DNA of 16,711 nt from Candidatus Planktophila sp. (lineage in GTDB: Bacteria > Actinomycetota > Actinomycetes > Nanopelagicales > Nanopelagicaceae). This document shows, piece by piece, positions 1 through 6,547 of the stretch. Both the position numbers and the translations under genes were made by a program. The DNA is taken from the NCBI GenBank assembly GCA_024641555.1, contig JAHECV010000081.1, forward strand, positions 1-16,711, read 5' to 3'. Each line of letters begins with the position of its first letter. Positions within the stretch are counted from its first letter, which is position 1. Below the pieces are notes generated by a model. It was not told the origin of the DNA. It ran no database searches and worked only from the letters and a program-made list of their open reading frames with translations.

Positions 1-309
1 GAATTAATTGTTGACTACTTCGAATCTGAAGATCGAGGCTGTCGCGACCTTCGCAAACATATGGCTTGGTATTTAAAAGGTTTTAGAGTTCCTAGCGAAC
101 TGCGTCGTCAATTCGGAATGCATTCATCGTTGGCAGAACTTCGTACTTTGCTCGATCAGTTAACCGATCAGCCATATCCTTTTGAAGTCGCTGAAAAACC
201 GCGTGGTCGCGTCAGCCATGGTCGCCCGCCAACCTTGCCAGATGGCTGGTTATTAGACCCAGATGAAGATGTCTCGGTTGAGTTAGAGGATGCGTTCTCC
301 GGCGGATGA
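1..309 (+). CDS. dusB: tRNA-dihydrouridine synthase B, C-terminal part (partial at window edge)
   Basis: Reading frame 1 is open from the first base, so the gene begins outside the window and the ATG at 61 is an internal methionine (HMAWYLKGF). DusB is a flavin enzyme that reduces specific uridines to dihydrouridine in the tRNA D-loop. Only the C-terminal helical tRNA-binding part is visible: RDLRKHMAWYLKGFR followed by a leucine-rich helix (SLAELRTLLDQL). The tail PRGRVSHGR...LPDGWLLDPDED resembles the extension typical of actinobacterial DusB as I recall it. The catalytic TIM barrel and its cysteine are upstream and cannot be checked. The stop TGA (307-309) lies inside the ATGA that starts the next gene, so the two are probably translationally coupled. 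Family assignment is from recalled C-terminal motifs plus the dusB-dgt-dnaG order. Confidence 0.86.
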   Translation, partial: ELIVDYFESEDRGCRDLRKHMAWYLKGFRVPSELRRQFGMHSSLAELRTLLDQLTDQPYPFEVAEKPRGRVSHGRPPTLPDGWLLDPDEDVSVELEDAFSGG

Positions 310-929
310 TCTTCTTCAAAATTATTCGTCGCGTAATTGCTGCAATAGCGTTGGTAGTTATCGCCGTTCCACTCTATGCAGTAGGTGTTACTTGGCAGGC
401 TGCCAATACCACTCTCACTCGCAACGCTGATGTAATTGTTGTACTAGGTGCCGCGCAGTTAAATGGTCGCCCCGGCGAAGTTTTAGAAGCGCGCTTGACT
501 GAAGCAAAGCGAATATATGAACTTGGGTTGGCACCGCACATAATCACTGTCGGAGCTGGAGCGCCTGGTGATCGCACCACTGAAGCGGCATCAGGAAAGT
601 ATTGGTTAACGAATAATGGAGTTAAATCTAAGAAAGTTACTTCATTGGAAGTAGGACGTGATACCTGGGTAGAAACTCAGAACTATGTGAAATTTATGAC
701 GTTAAAAAAGATGCAAGATGTCATCATCGTTACCGATCCGTTTCATTGCCGCCGCGCGATGACCATGGCCAATGATTTAGGGGTTGTTGCTAACTGTTCA
801 CCTGTGAAGACTGGTCCAAATGCGCTGGCTAACTCGGGGCGGCGCTATTTAATGCGCGAATCTGGCGCTTATCTGGCTTATGTCAGCCTCGGTCGACGCG
901 GCATTCATATCAGCGATCATTTAGGGTAG
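306..929 (+). CDS. DUF218 (ElyC/SanA/YdcF-family) membrane-anchored protein
   Basis: A 207-residue protein with one N-terminal hydrophobic segment (about residues 8-28), probably a membrane anchor, followed by a DUF218 fold. Family landmarks are ADVIVVLGAAQLNGRPG (41-57), the ARLTEAKRIYELG helix, the ITVGAG strand, TTEA near residue 92, DTWVET (119-124), and IIVTDPFHCRRA (140-151). Relatives such as SanA and ElyC affect envelope integrity in E. coli, but the chemical activity of the family is not settled, so none is assigned here. It starts in the ATGA overlap with dusB and ends 4 bp before dgt, inside a probable dusB-dgt-dnaG transcription unit. The domain assignment is firm; the role in the envelope is inference. 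Confidence 0.82.
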   Translation: MIFFKIIRRVIAAIALVVIAVPLYAVGVTWQAANTTLTRNADVIVVLGAAQLNGRPGEVLEARLTEAKRIYELGLAPHIITVGAGAPGDRTTEAASGKYWLTNNGVKSKKVTSLEVGRDTWVETQNYVKFMTLKKMQDVIIVTDPFHCRRAMTMANDLGVVANCSPVKTGPNALANSGRRYLMRESGAYLAYVSLGRRGIHISDHLG

Positions 930-933
930 GGCT

Positions 934-2163
934 ATGAGCGCGGCGCAGAATTACACAGATAAAGATCAAGAGCGCTTTCTCTTTGAACCTGCCAAGCGCG
1001 CTGGCCGTACCGAATTTATGCGCGATCGTGCTCGGGTTATTCACTCTGCCGCGCTTCGTCGCCTGGCTGCAAAAACTCAAGTTGCAGTCCCTTGGGAAAA
1101 TGATTTTCAACGTACCCGACTTTCGCACTCGCTGGAATGCGCACAGATTGGCCGCGAGCTAGGTGAATCACTCGGTGCCGATCCAGATCTACTTGAAACT
1201 GCATGTTTATCGCATGATCTGGGCCATCCACCATTTGGCCACAATGGTGAAGAAGCGTTGGCTGAAGTTGCAAAAGATTTTGGTGGCTTTGAGGGAAATG
1301 CTCAAAGTTTTCGATTATTAACTCGTATTGAAGCCAAAACTGTTGATGAAAGCGGAAAGAGCGTTGGGCTAAATTTAACTCGCGCATCTCTTGATGCTGC
1401 GACTAAGTACCCGTGGCCACGCGCAATTAATCCGCGCAAGTTTGGTGTTTATGATGATGATGTTGAAATTTTCAATTGGATGCGCCAAGGTGCACCGGCT
1501 GATCGCAAATGTATCGAAGCGCAGATTATGGATTGGTCAGATGACTGCGCATATTCGGTACACGATTTAGAAGATGCTATTTTCGTTGGCCAGATTAAAG
1601 TAGATAATTTCGAACGTGATTTCGATATTTTGCATAAAGAGATGCAAGATAGCTACGGCTCTACGGCAAGTAAAGCAGAAGCGGCGGCAGCCTTAGAGCG
1701 ACTCCAGCAACTATCTTGCTGGCCACGTTACTACGATGGTAGCCATCGCTCACTTGCAAGGTTAAAAGATTCCACTTCACAGTTGATCGGTCGTTTTGTA
1801 CTTGCGGCAGAGCTGGAGACTCGAAAGGTTCACGGCAACGGATCGCTACAACGCTACGACGCAGATTTAGTTATTCCACGCGAACAAGAAGTTGAGGTTG
1901 ATTTTCTCAAGGCGGTAGCCGGTCATTACTTGATTAACGCCGCAATTTCGCAAGAACGTTATGCCAAGCAGCAGATTTTGATTAAAGAGCTAGTCGAGAT
2001 GTTACATAAGCACGCGGCAACTGCCCTAGATTCGATTTTTGTAAAAGATTGGGAGAGTTCTAGCGATGAGACTTCGCGCATGCGCATCATCATCGATCAA
2101 GTAGCCAGCCTGACTGATCCTGGCGCCTATGCCCTACACGCCCGCCTGCGCGCGCTCTCTTAA
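934..2163 (+). CDS. dgt: Deoxyguanosinetriphosphate triphosphohydrolase-like protein (HD domain)
   Basis: A 409-residue HD-domain dNTP triphosphohydrolase, the family that cleaves dNTPs to nucleoside and triphosphate and so controls dNTP pools. Visible motifs are RTRLSHSLECAQIGR (61-74, first metal-ligand His65), CLSHDLGHPPFGHNGEEAL (91-109, the HD pair His94-Asp95) and WSDDCAYSVHDLEDA (201-215, Asp204 the likely third metal ligand). All expected metal ligands are present, so it should be active. Length is normal for the shorter actinobacterial Dgt type. It lies 4 bp after the DUF218 gene and 25 bp before dnaG, the usual actinobacterial context. A purine-rich AGGGTAGGG stretch before the ATG could be a ribosome binding site or contain a -10 box for a leaderless message. 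Confidence 0.93.
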   Translation: MSAAQNYTDKDQERFLFEPAKRAGRTEFMRDRARVIHSAALRRLAAKTQVAVPWENDFQRTRLSHSLECAQIGRELGESLGADPDLLETACLSHDLGHPPFGHNGEEALAEVAKDFGGFEGNAQSFRLLTRIEAKTVDESGKSVGLNLTRASLDAATKYPWPRAINPRKFGVYDDDVEIFNWMRQGAPADRKCIEAQIMDWSDDCAYSVHDLEDAIFVGQIKVDNFERDFDILHKEMQDSYGSTASKAEAAAALERLQQLSCWPRYYDGSHRSLARLKDSTSQLIGRFVLAAELETRKVHGNGSLQRYDADLVIPREQEVEVDFLKAVAGHYLINAAISQERYAKQQILIKELVEMLHKHAATALDSIFVKDWESSSDETSRMRIIIDQVASLTDPGAYALHARLRALS

Positions 2164-2188
2164 AGGCTTAGCGAGATAACATGTATTT

Positions 2189-4033
2189 ATGAGCGGTCGA
2201 ATTAAAGAAGAGGATGTGGCACACGTCCGTGAGCGCTCACCCATTGATGAAGTTATCGCCGATTATGTGCAACTTAAATCTGCCGGAGGTGGGCAGAAGA
2301 AAGGGCTCTGTCCTTTCCATGATGAAAAATCTCCTTCTTTTCACGTAACTCCAAGTAAAGGTTTCTTCCACTGTTTTGGGTGTCAAGCCAGCGGCGATGT
2401 GATCGCTTTCTTAATGAAGATCGATCATTTGAGTTTTACTGAAACTATCGAACGGTTAGCCGATCGCATGGGCTATCAACTTCGGTACGAACAAGGAAAC
2501 TTCACTCCTGCTCCTGCCGGCAATCGCTCGCGGCTAATTGCCGCAAATGCCCTTGCTGCTAAGTTCTATCAAGAGCAGTTAAATACTTCACCGCTTGCCG
2601 CACATGCGCGCGAGTTAATGACCAAACGTGGATTTGATAAGAGCGCTTGTGAAACATTCGGAGTTGGCTACGCCCCCGATGAATGGGATGGGCTGACAAA
2701 GTTCTTGCGCGAACAGGGATTTACTATCGATGAACTCGAAACCGCCGGCCTTTCCAAGATGGGGCAACGCGGACCAATCGATAAATTCCGCAATCGCCTA
2801 ACGTGGCCAATTAAAGATATTTCGGGAGATGTCGTGGGATTCGGCGCACGCAAATTAGCTAGCGATGAAGAAGATCAAGGACCTAAATATTTAAATACTT
2901 CAGAGACCCCGATTTATAAGAAGAGCCAAGTGCTTTATGGTCTTGATATGGCGAAGAAAGAGATCGCCAAGAAACGCCAAGTAGTAATTGTTGAGGGATA
3001 TACCGATGTAATGGCAGCGCAATTGGCTGGTATCACCACCGCCGTTGCGACTTGCGGCACCGCATTTGGAGCCGATCACATTCGCATTATTCGCCGCTTG
3101 CTTATGGATGACGATGCTTTCCGTGGCGAAGTTATCTTTACCTTCGATGGTGATGCGGCCGGACAAAAGGCAGCGATGCGCGCCTTTACCGAAGATCAAA
3201 AATTTGTAACCCAAACATTTGTAGCCGTTGAACCTAATGGACTCGATCCCTGCGACCTACGGCAACAAAAGGGAGATCTCGCGCTCCGCGATTTGATTGC
3301 TAAGCGCGTTCCGCTTTTTGAATTTGCGATACGTACCGAACTTGCCCTGCATAAATTAGATTCAGCCGAAGGTCGAGTTAATGCGCTGAATGCAACCGCT
3401 CCGCTAGTTGCACAAATTCGCGATAAATCATTGCGCCCCGAATACACACGTCTGCTCGCAGGTTGGCTTGGCGTGGAAGTTGAAACGGTTTCATCTGCCG
3501 TTTCCCAAGGCGTTAAGCGCCAACCACAACAGAGCGCGCCTGCTCCCGCTGAAGAACAAGTGCCACAAGTACAGTGGCGCCCAAATCCGCAGGAGCCAAG
3601 TTTAATTTTGGAACGCGAAGTATTAAAAGCGCGTTTACAAATGCCTTCGCTAATTTCGAATTGGCGTGAGATTGAGAGTGGGGCATTTTCACATCCGGCA
3701 TATATTCAGTTAGCTCAGATAATTGCTGCGGCGGAGGAACAAAGTTCGATCGAGATCGCACAAATTACAGATGAAAATATGCGTTCACTATTTACCGAGT
3801 TAAATGTGGAACCTATTCGCGCCGATGGCGAAGTTACCGGCCATTATGTAGAAAGCATCGTTGCACGTTTGCGAGAAGTTGGAATTTCACGGGCGATCGC
3901 TGAACTTAAATCATCTCTGCAGCGTTTAAATCCGGTGGAAAATGAGCAGGAATACAACCAAGCCTTTGCCAGCCTGGTCGCCCTTGAAACCACACGGCGC
4001 GGTCTGCATGACCTCGCCCTTCGCTCGATTTAG
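2189..4033 (+). CDS. dnaG: DNA primase
   Basis: A 614-residue replicative primase that makes RNA primers on single-stranded DNA with the DnaB helicase. Domains in order: N-terminal CHC2 zinc ribbon with ligands Cys41, His44, Cys62 and Cys65 (CPFH...CFGC); the RNA polymerase basic domain (about 120-260); the TOPRIM core with VEGYTDV (268-274, metal-binding Glu269) and FDGDAAG (319-325, Asp320/Asp322); then a C-terminal helicase-interaction region (about 470-614). All catalytic residues are intact and length is normal. The start at 2189 is the only suitable ATG: the one at 2181 runs straight into a stop. No Shine-Dalgarno sequence precedes it, but TAACAT sits 6 nt upstream, suggesting a leaderless transcript in addition to readthrough from dgt. 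Confidence 0.97.
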   Translation: MSGRIKEEDVAHVRERSPIDEVIADYVQLKSAGGGQKKGLCPFHDEKSPSFHVTPSKGFFHCFGCQASGDVIAFLMKIDHLSFTETIERLADRMGYQLRYEQGNFTPAPAGNRSRLIAANALAAKFYQEQLNTSPLAAHARELMTKRGFDKSACETFGVGYAPDEWDGLTKFLREQGFTIDELETAGLSKMGQRGPIDKFRNRLTWPIKDISGDVVGFGARKLASDEEDQGPKYLNTSETPIYKKSQVLYGLDMAKKEIAKKRQVVIVEGYTDVMAAQLAGITTAVATCGTAFGADHIRIIRRLLMDDDAFRGEVIFTFDGDAAGQKAAMRAFTEDQKFVTQTFVAVEPNGLDPCDLRQQKGDLALRDLIAKRVPLFEFAIRTELALHKLDSAEGRVNALNATAPLVAQIRDKSLRPEYTRLLAGWLGVEVETVSSAVSQGVKRQPQQSAPAPAEEQVPQVQWRPNPQEPSLILEREVLKARLQMPSLISNWREIESGAFSHPAYIQLAQIIAAAEEQSSIEIAQITDENMRSLFTELNVEPIRADGEVTGHYVESIVARLREVGISRAIAELKSSLQRLNPVENEQEYNQAFASLVALETTRRGLHDLALRSI

Positions 4034-4047
4034 ACCCACCCCACCTC

Positions 4048-4059
4048 TTGCGCTAGAGT
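4048..4059 (+). promoter_or_regulatory. Candidate -10 region for tRNA-Asn
   Basis: The stretch between dnaG and the tRNA contains TTGCGC followed by TAGAGT (4054-4059), a plausible -10 hexamer that would place the transcription start about 22 nt before the mature tRNA 5' end. A second AT-rich candidate, TTAATA, lies at 4078-4083. No convincing -35 is visible for either, so the exact promoter is uncertain. Confidence 0.3.
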
Positions 4060-4088
4060 GTGCGCCTGCACGACAAGTTAATAACCAT

Positions 4089-4161
4089 TGCCCCATAGCT
4101 CAGTTGGTAGAGCGCCGAACTGTTAATTCGGATGTCCCTGGATCGAGGCCAGGTGGGGCAG
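4089..4161 (+). tRNA. tRNA-Asn (anticodon GTT)
   Basis: A full cloverleaf folds by hand. The acceptor stem TGCCCCA (4089-4095) pairs perfectly with TGGGGCA (4154-4160), with discriminator G4161 as expected for asparagine. The D arm is GCTC/GAGC with loop AGTTGGTA. The anticodon stem CCGAA/TTCGG carries loop CTGTTAA with anticodon GTT at 4122-4124. The T stem CCTGG/CCAGG carries loop ATCGAGG. The 3' CCA is not encoded. The T-loop starts with A rather than the usual T at position 54. The gene is 73 nt long. Confidence 0.97.
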
Positions 4162-4179
4162 CTTCGTTAGTCCACTCGA

Positions 4180-4210
4180 TACTGACCTTACGCTCAGAGC
4201 GTCCCCAGTA
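4180..4210. repeat. Nested inverted repeat between tRNA-Asn and the DoxX-Rieske gene
   Basis: The inner dyad is ACGCTC-A-GAGCGT (4190-4202, perfect 6-bp arms), flanked by outer arms TACTG (4180-4184) and CAGTA (4206-4210). It could be a transcription terminator for the tRNA (there is no T-tract) or an operator just upstream of the -10 box at 4230. The sequence alone does not decide between them. Confidence 0.5.
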
Positions 4211-4229
4211 CATTCACATCTAATCAGGA

Positions 4230-4235
4230 TATTTT
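4230..4235 (+). promoter_or_regulatory. -10 box of DoxX-Rieske gene (probable leaderless start)
   Basis: TATTTT sits 6 nt before the ATG at 4242. No Shine-Dalgarno sequence is visible in between, so transcription would start at or next to the start codon. No clear -35 is seen. Confidence 0.55.
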
Positions 4236-4241
4236 CTGCGC

Positions 4242-5114
4242 ATGAACTTAAAAACTTCTTGGAGAAATCAGAGTTGGCCGCTTCGGGTAATGCGCATCTG
4301 GCTTGGCGCCACTTGGATCTACGCAGGTTGGGATAAAGCCAGCGATCCCGGATTTTTGAAGGCAGGTTCTCCAACCTTTATTGGTGTTCAACTTTCTGCT
4401 TATGCGCAGAGTTCACCGGTTGGTTTTGCAATCAATAAGATGTTGGAACATTCAACGCAAATTGGCATTTTTGTAATGCTTACAGAATTTGCGATTGGAT
4501 TTGCCACCCTTCTTTGGATTGCTCCAACTTGGGCTGCCCTCGGTGGCTTCGGGATGTCATTTGGATTATGGCTTGCAAGTAGTTGGCGCGTTAAGCCTTA
4601 CTTCTTAGCAAGCGATTCGGCATATGCAGTTCTTTGGCTTGCCTATTTCTTATTCCTCTACGGGTCACGACGTAAGAACAACGTTTCGTTAGATCGCCGC
4701 GGTTTTATTCGGGTATCTTCAATTGCAGCGTTAGCAGTAGTCGGTGCTGGAGTAGGTCGCGCCTTCCCTAAGAAAGTCGCAGCAGTTCCGACCGCTTCAA
4801 CGGGTGGTGCAACTGCAAAGAAGATTATTAAAGATGCTTCACTTAAAGTTGGCGATACCCATAACTTCACCGCCAAAGCCGGAACACCTGCTGTGCTCTT
4901 TAAGACAAAGGTTGGAGTTTACGCTTACTCTGCAGTCTGTACGCATGAGGGCTGTACCGTTCAATACAACTCAGCCTCAAAACACCTGCAATGTGGTTGC
5001 CATGGAGCAGTCTTTGATCCTGCAGATAACGCCAAAGTTTTAGGTGGGCCGGCAAATTCCCCACTAGCTAAGATCAAAGTGGCAGTCGAGGGCGCCTGGA
5101 TTGTAGAAGCCTAA
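4242..5114 (+). CDS. DoxX/DoxD-like membrane domain fused to a Rieske [2Fe-2S] domain
   Basis: A 290-residue two-part protein. Residues 1-141 form a four-helix DoxX/DoxD-type domain (LRVMRIWLGATWIYAGWDKASDPG, then hydrophobic segments near 73-93, 97-113 and 125-141), related to the small subunit of thiosulfate:quinone oxidoreductase. A linker then carries a twin-arginine motif, LDRRGFIRV (150-158), before a fifth hydrophobic segment (159-173). Residues 195-290 are a Rieske domain: CTHEGC (233-238) and CGCHG (251-255) give ligands Cys233, His235, Cys251 and His254 and a probable disulfide Cys238-Cys253. This implies a membrane protein whose iron-sulfur domain is folded in the cytoplasm and moved out by Tat, passing electrons to or from quinone or another carrier. 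The substrate is unknown. It stands alone after a tRNA, with its own promoter. Confidence 0.87.
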   Translation: MNLKTSWRNQSWPLRVMRIWLGATWIYAGWDKASDPGFLKAGSPTFIGVQLSAYAQSSPVGFAINKMLEHSTQIGIFVMLTEFAIGFATLLWIAPTWAALGGFGMSFGLWLASSWRVKPYFLASDSAYAVLWLAYFLFLYGSRRKNNVSLDRRGFIRVSSIAALAVVGAGVGRAFPKKVAAVPTASTGGATAKKIIKDASLKVGDTHNFTAKAGTPAVLFKTKVGVYAYSAVCTHEGCTVQYNSASKHLQCGCHGAVFDPADNAKVLGGPANSPLAKIKVAVEGAWIVEA

Positions 5115-5128
5115 AAAACTTTTATATT
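5101..5128 (+). promoter_or_regulatory. Candidate sigma-70-type promoter for the HtrA-like gene
   Basis: TTGTAG (5101-5106) lies 16 nt from TATATT (5123-5128). The start codon is at 5171, so there is a leader of about 35 nt containing the purine-rich AGAGAGAAG (5155-5163) 7 nt before the ATG, a likely ribosome binding site. This gene is therefore leadered, unlike several neighbours. Confidence 0.45.
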
Positions 5129-5170
5129 TAGTCACAGGATTTATTAAGCATCAAGAGAGAAGATCTACCC

Positions 5171-6286
5171 ATGAATATGACTCGCACACCGGTAAAAGTA
5201 GCGCTGGGATTTGTCGTCGGAGCACTTGTCGCCGGAACAGTCGCAACCGCTGCAACCTCAACTAATACCGGAAGCGTGGTTGTATGCGCCGATAACCGCA
5301 CGCAGGCGCTGACTTTAGCCAAGAGCGGAACCTGCCCAGCAAATAAAACCGCCATAGAAATTGGCAGCAACTCCATAAATGCCAAATCCATTTCAGCTCT
5401 CGTTACCCCTTCCGTGGTTTCCATCTCGGTTAAGACTGCAACAGGTGGCGGAACTGGTTCAGGTTCAATTTATAAATCCTCATCTTCTAGCAGTTACATC
5501 ATTACCAATAACCATGTGGTTGAATCCGCCGCAACTTCCGGAACGATCACTGTTGAATTCGCAGATGGTGAAGAAATTCCCGCAACCATCATTGGTCGCG
5601 ACCGCATGTATGACATCGCCGTCCTTCAGGTAAAGAAGGGAAATCTGCCCGCAATCGCTTTAGGTGATTCTTCAAAAGTAAGCGTTGGCGATGAAGTACT
5701 TGCTATTGGTTCACCTCTGGGGCTTGCCAACACAGTTACACAAGGAATTATCTCGGCGCTTAACCGTCCGGTTACAGCCGGAACAACGGATTCAACATCT
5801 TATGTAAATGCCATCCAAACCGATGCAGCGATTAACCCTGGAAATTCCGGGGGAGCACTTGTTGATGTGCAAGGTCGCATCATCGGAGTTAATTCAGCGA
5901 TTGCAACTCTTACATCAGGGGGGACCAGCGGCAGCATTGGACTTGGTTTTTCCATTCCAATAAATGAAGCAAAGCGTGTAATTGATGAAATTATCGCAAC
6001 CGGTAAATCAACTCGTCCGGTCATGGGCGTTGTCTTTGATGATGTAACCGCCGACACCCAGGCAAAGATCTTGCAGTTAACTCCTGGTGAAGGCGCGGAA
6101 AAGGCTGGCGTTTTAGTTGGTTCGATTATCAAATCAATTGATGGGATAAAGATTTCCAACCGCGATGCCGCGATCGTGAAGATCCGTTCATATGCGCCAG
6201 GTACGGTCATCACAGTCGTTATGACTTTGCCTGATAAATCGACTAAAACCTACAAGATCACGCTCGGAAGCGCGCCCGCCGTTTAA
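5171..6286 (+). CDS. HtrA/DegP-type S1C serine protease with PDZ domain
   Basis: A 371-residue secreted or membrane-anchored protease for envelope protein quality control. The N-terminus has a positively charged start and a hydrophobic segment (about 9-28), a signal peptide or anchor. Residues 35-66 hold a small two-cysteine module (Cys39, Cys55: VCADNRTQALTLAKSGTC) not part of standard HtrA. The trypsin-like domain spans about 75-275 with triad His115 (TNNHVV), Asp148 (YDIAVL) and Ser226 (NPGNSGGAL). A single PDZ domain covers about 283-366 (PVMGVVFDD, GVLVGSIIKSIDG). The catalytic residues are intact. It is shorter than mycobacterial HtrA proteins because it lacks a long cytoplasmic N-terminal region. 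It follows the DoxX-Rieske gene by 56 bp. Confidence 0.94.
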   Translation: MNMTRTPVKVALGFVVGALVAGTVATAATSTNTGSVVVCADNRTQALTLAKSGTCPANKTAIEIGSNSINAKSISALVTPSVVSISVKTATGGGTGSGSIYKSSSSSSYIITNNHVVESAATSGTITVEFADGEEIPATIIGRDRMYDIAVLQVKKGNLPAIALGDSSKVSVGDEVLAIGSPLGLANTVTQGIISALNRPVTAGTTDSTSYVNAIQTDAAINPGNSGGALVDVQGRIIGVNSAIATLTSGGTSGSIGLGFSIPINEAKRVIDEIIATGKSTRPVMGVVFDDVTADTQAKILQLTPGEGAEKAGVLVGSIIKSIDGIKISNRDAAIVKIRSYAPGTVITVVMTLPDKSTKTYKITLGSAPAV

Positions 6287-6297
6287 TCCTCCTACGG

Positions 6298-6303
6298 TAA
6301 CCT
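6298..6303 (+). promoter_or_regulatory. -10 box of ACT-domain gene (probable leaderless start)
   Basis: TAACCT lies exactly 7 nt before the ATG at 6311 in the 24-bp gap after the protease gene. There is no ribosome binding site in between, so transcription probably begins at the start codon. Confidence 0.5.
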
Positions 6304-6310
6304 TCTACTT

Positions 6311-6547
6311 ATGGCGCTATTTCGTTTAGAGATCTCACTTCCAGATCGCCCAGGTTCACTCGGACTTTTGGCATCGGCGATTGGCGCAGCTGGAGCAGAT
6401 ATCCGAGGGTTAACCGTTATTAAATCCGAAGATGGACGGGGTTATGACGAAGTCACTGTTGCCGTTCCTGGTTCTGATCCAACTGATCTAGTTGAAGTTC
6501 TTGGATCTATTGGTGGCGTTGAGGTTATTTCAGTAAACGCGCTTTAA
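6311..6547 (+). CDS. Small stand-alone ACT-domain protein
   Basis: A 78-residue protein consisting of one ACT domain: FRLEISLPDRPGSLGLLASA (4-23) is the first strand and helix with the DRPGSL loop typical of ligand-binding ACT domains, followed by GADIRGLTVI and a conserved-looking glycine-rich turn (EDGRGYDEVTVAV). ACT domains bind amino acids or other small molecules and usually regulate a partner enzyme. It resembles the ACT part found at the N-terminus of some actinobacterial malic enzymes (recalled similarity, not tested). No partner enzyme is adjacent. Its stop codon TAA overlaps the stop of the convergent galK gene within TTAA (6544-6547). Confidence 0.85.
   Translation: MALFRLEISLPDRPGSLGLLASAIGAAGADIRGLTVIKSEDGRGYDEVTVAVPGSDPTDLVEVLGSIGGVEVISVNAL

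Noticed and set aside
61..309. A separate 82-residue gene starting at ATG 61
   Set aside because: The same frame is open from base 1 and the upstream residues (RGCRDLRKH) continue the DusB C-terminal pattern, so this is the end of dusB rather than a small gene.
1037..1387. 116-codon open frame on the minus strand inside dgt
   Set aside because: Fully antisense to the conserved HD region of dgt; composition is that of a shadow frame.
3942..4223. 93-codon plus-strand open frame spanning the dnaG end and the tRNA
   Set aside because: It reads through the tRNA-Asn gene, whose cloverleaf is complete, so it is chance.
5800..6213. 137-codon open frame on the minus strand inside the protease gene
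   Set aside because: It lies wholly opposite the HtrA-like coding sequence, has no recognisable motifs and is a shadow of its codon bias.
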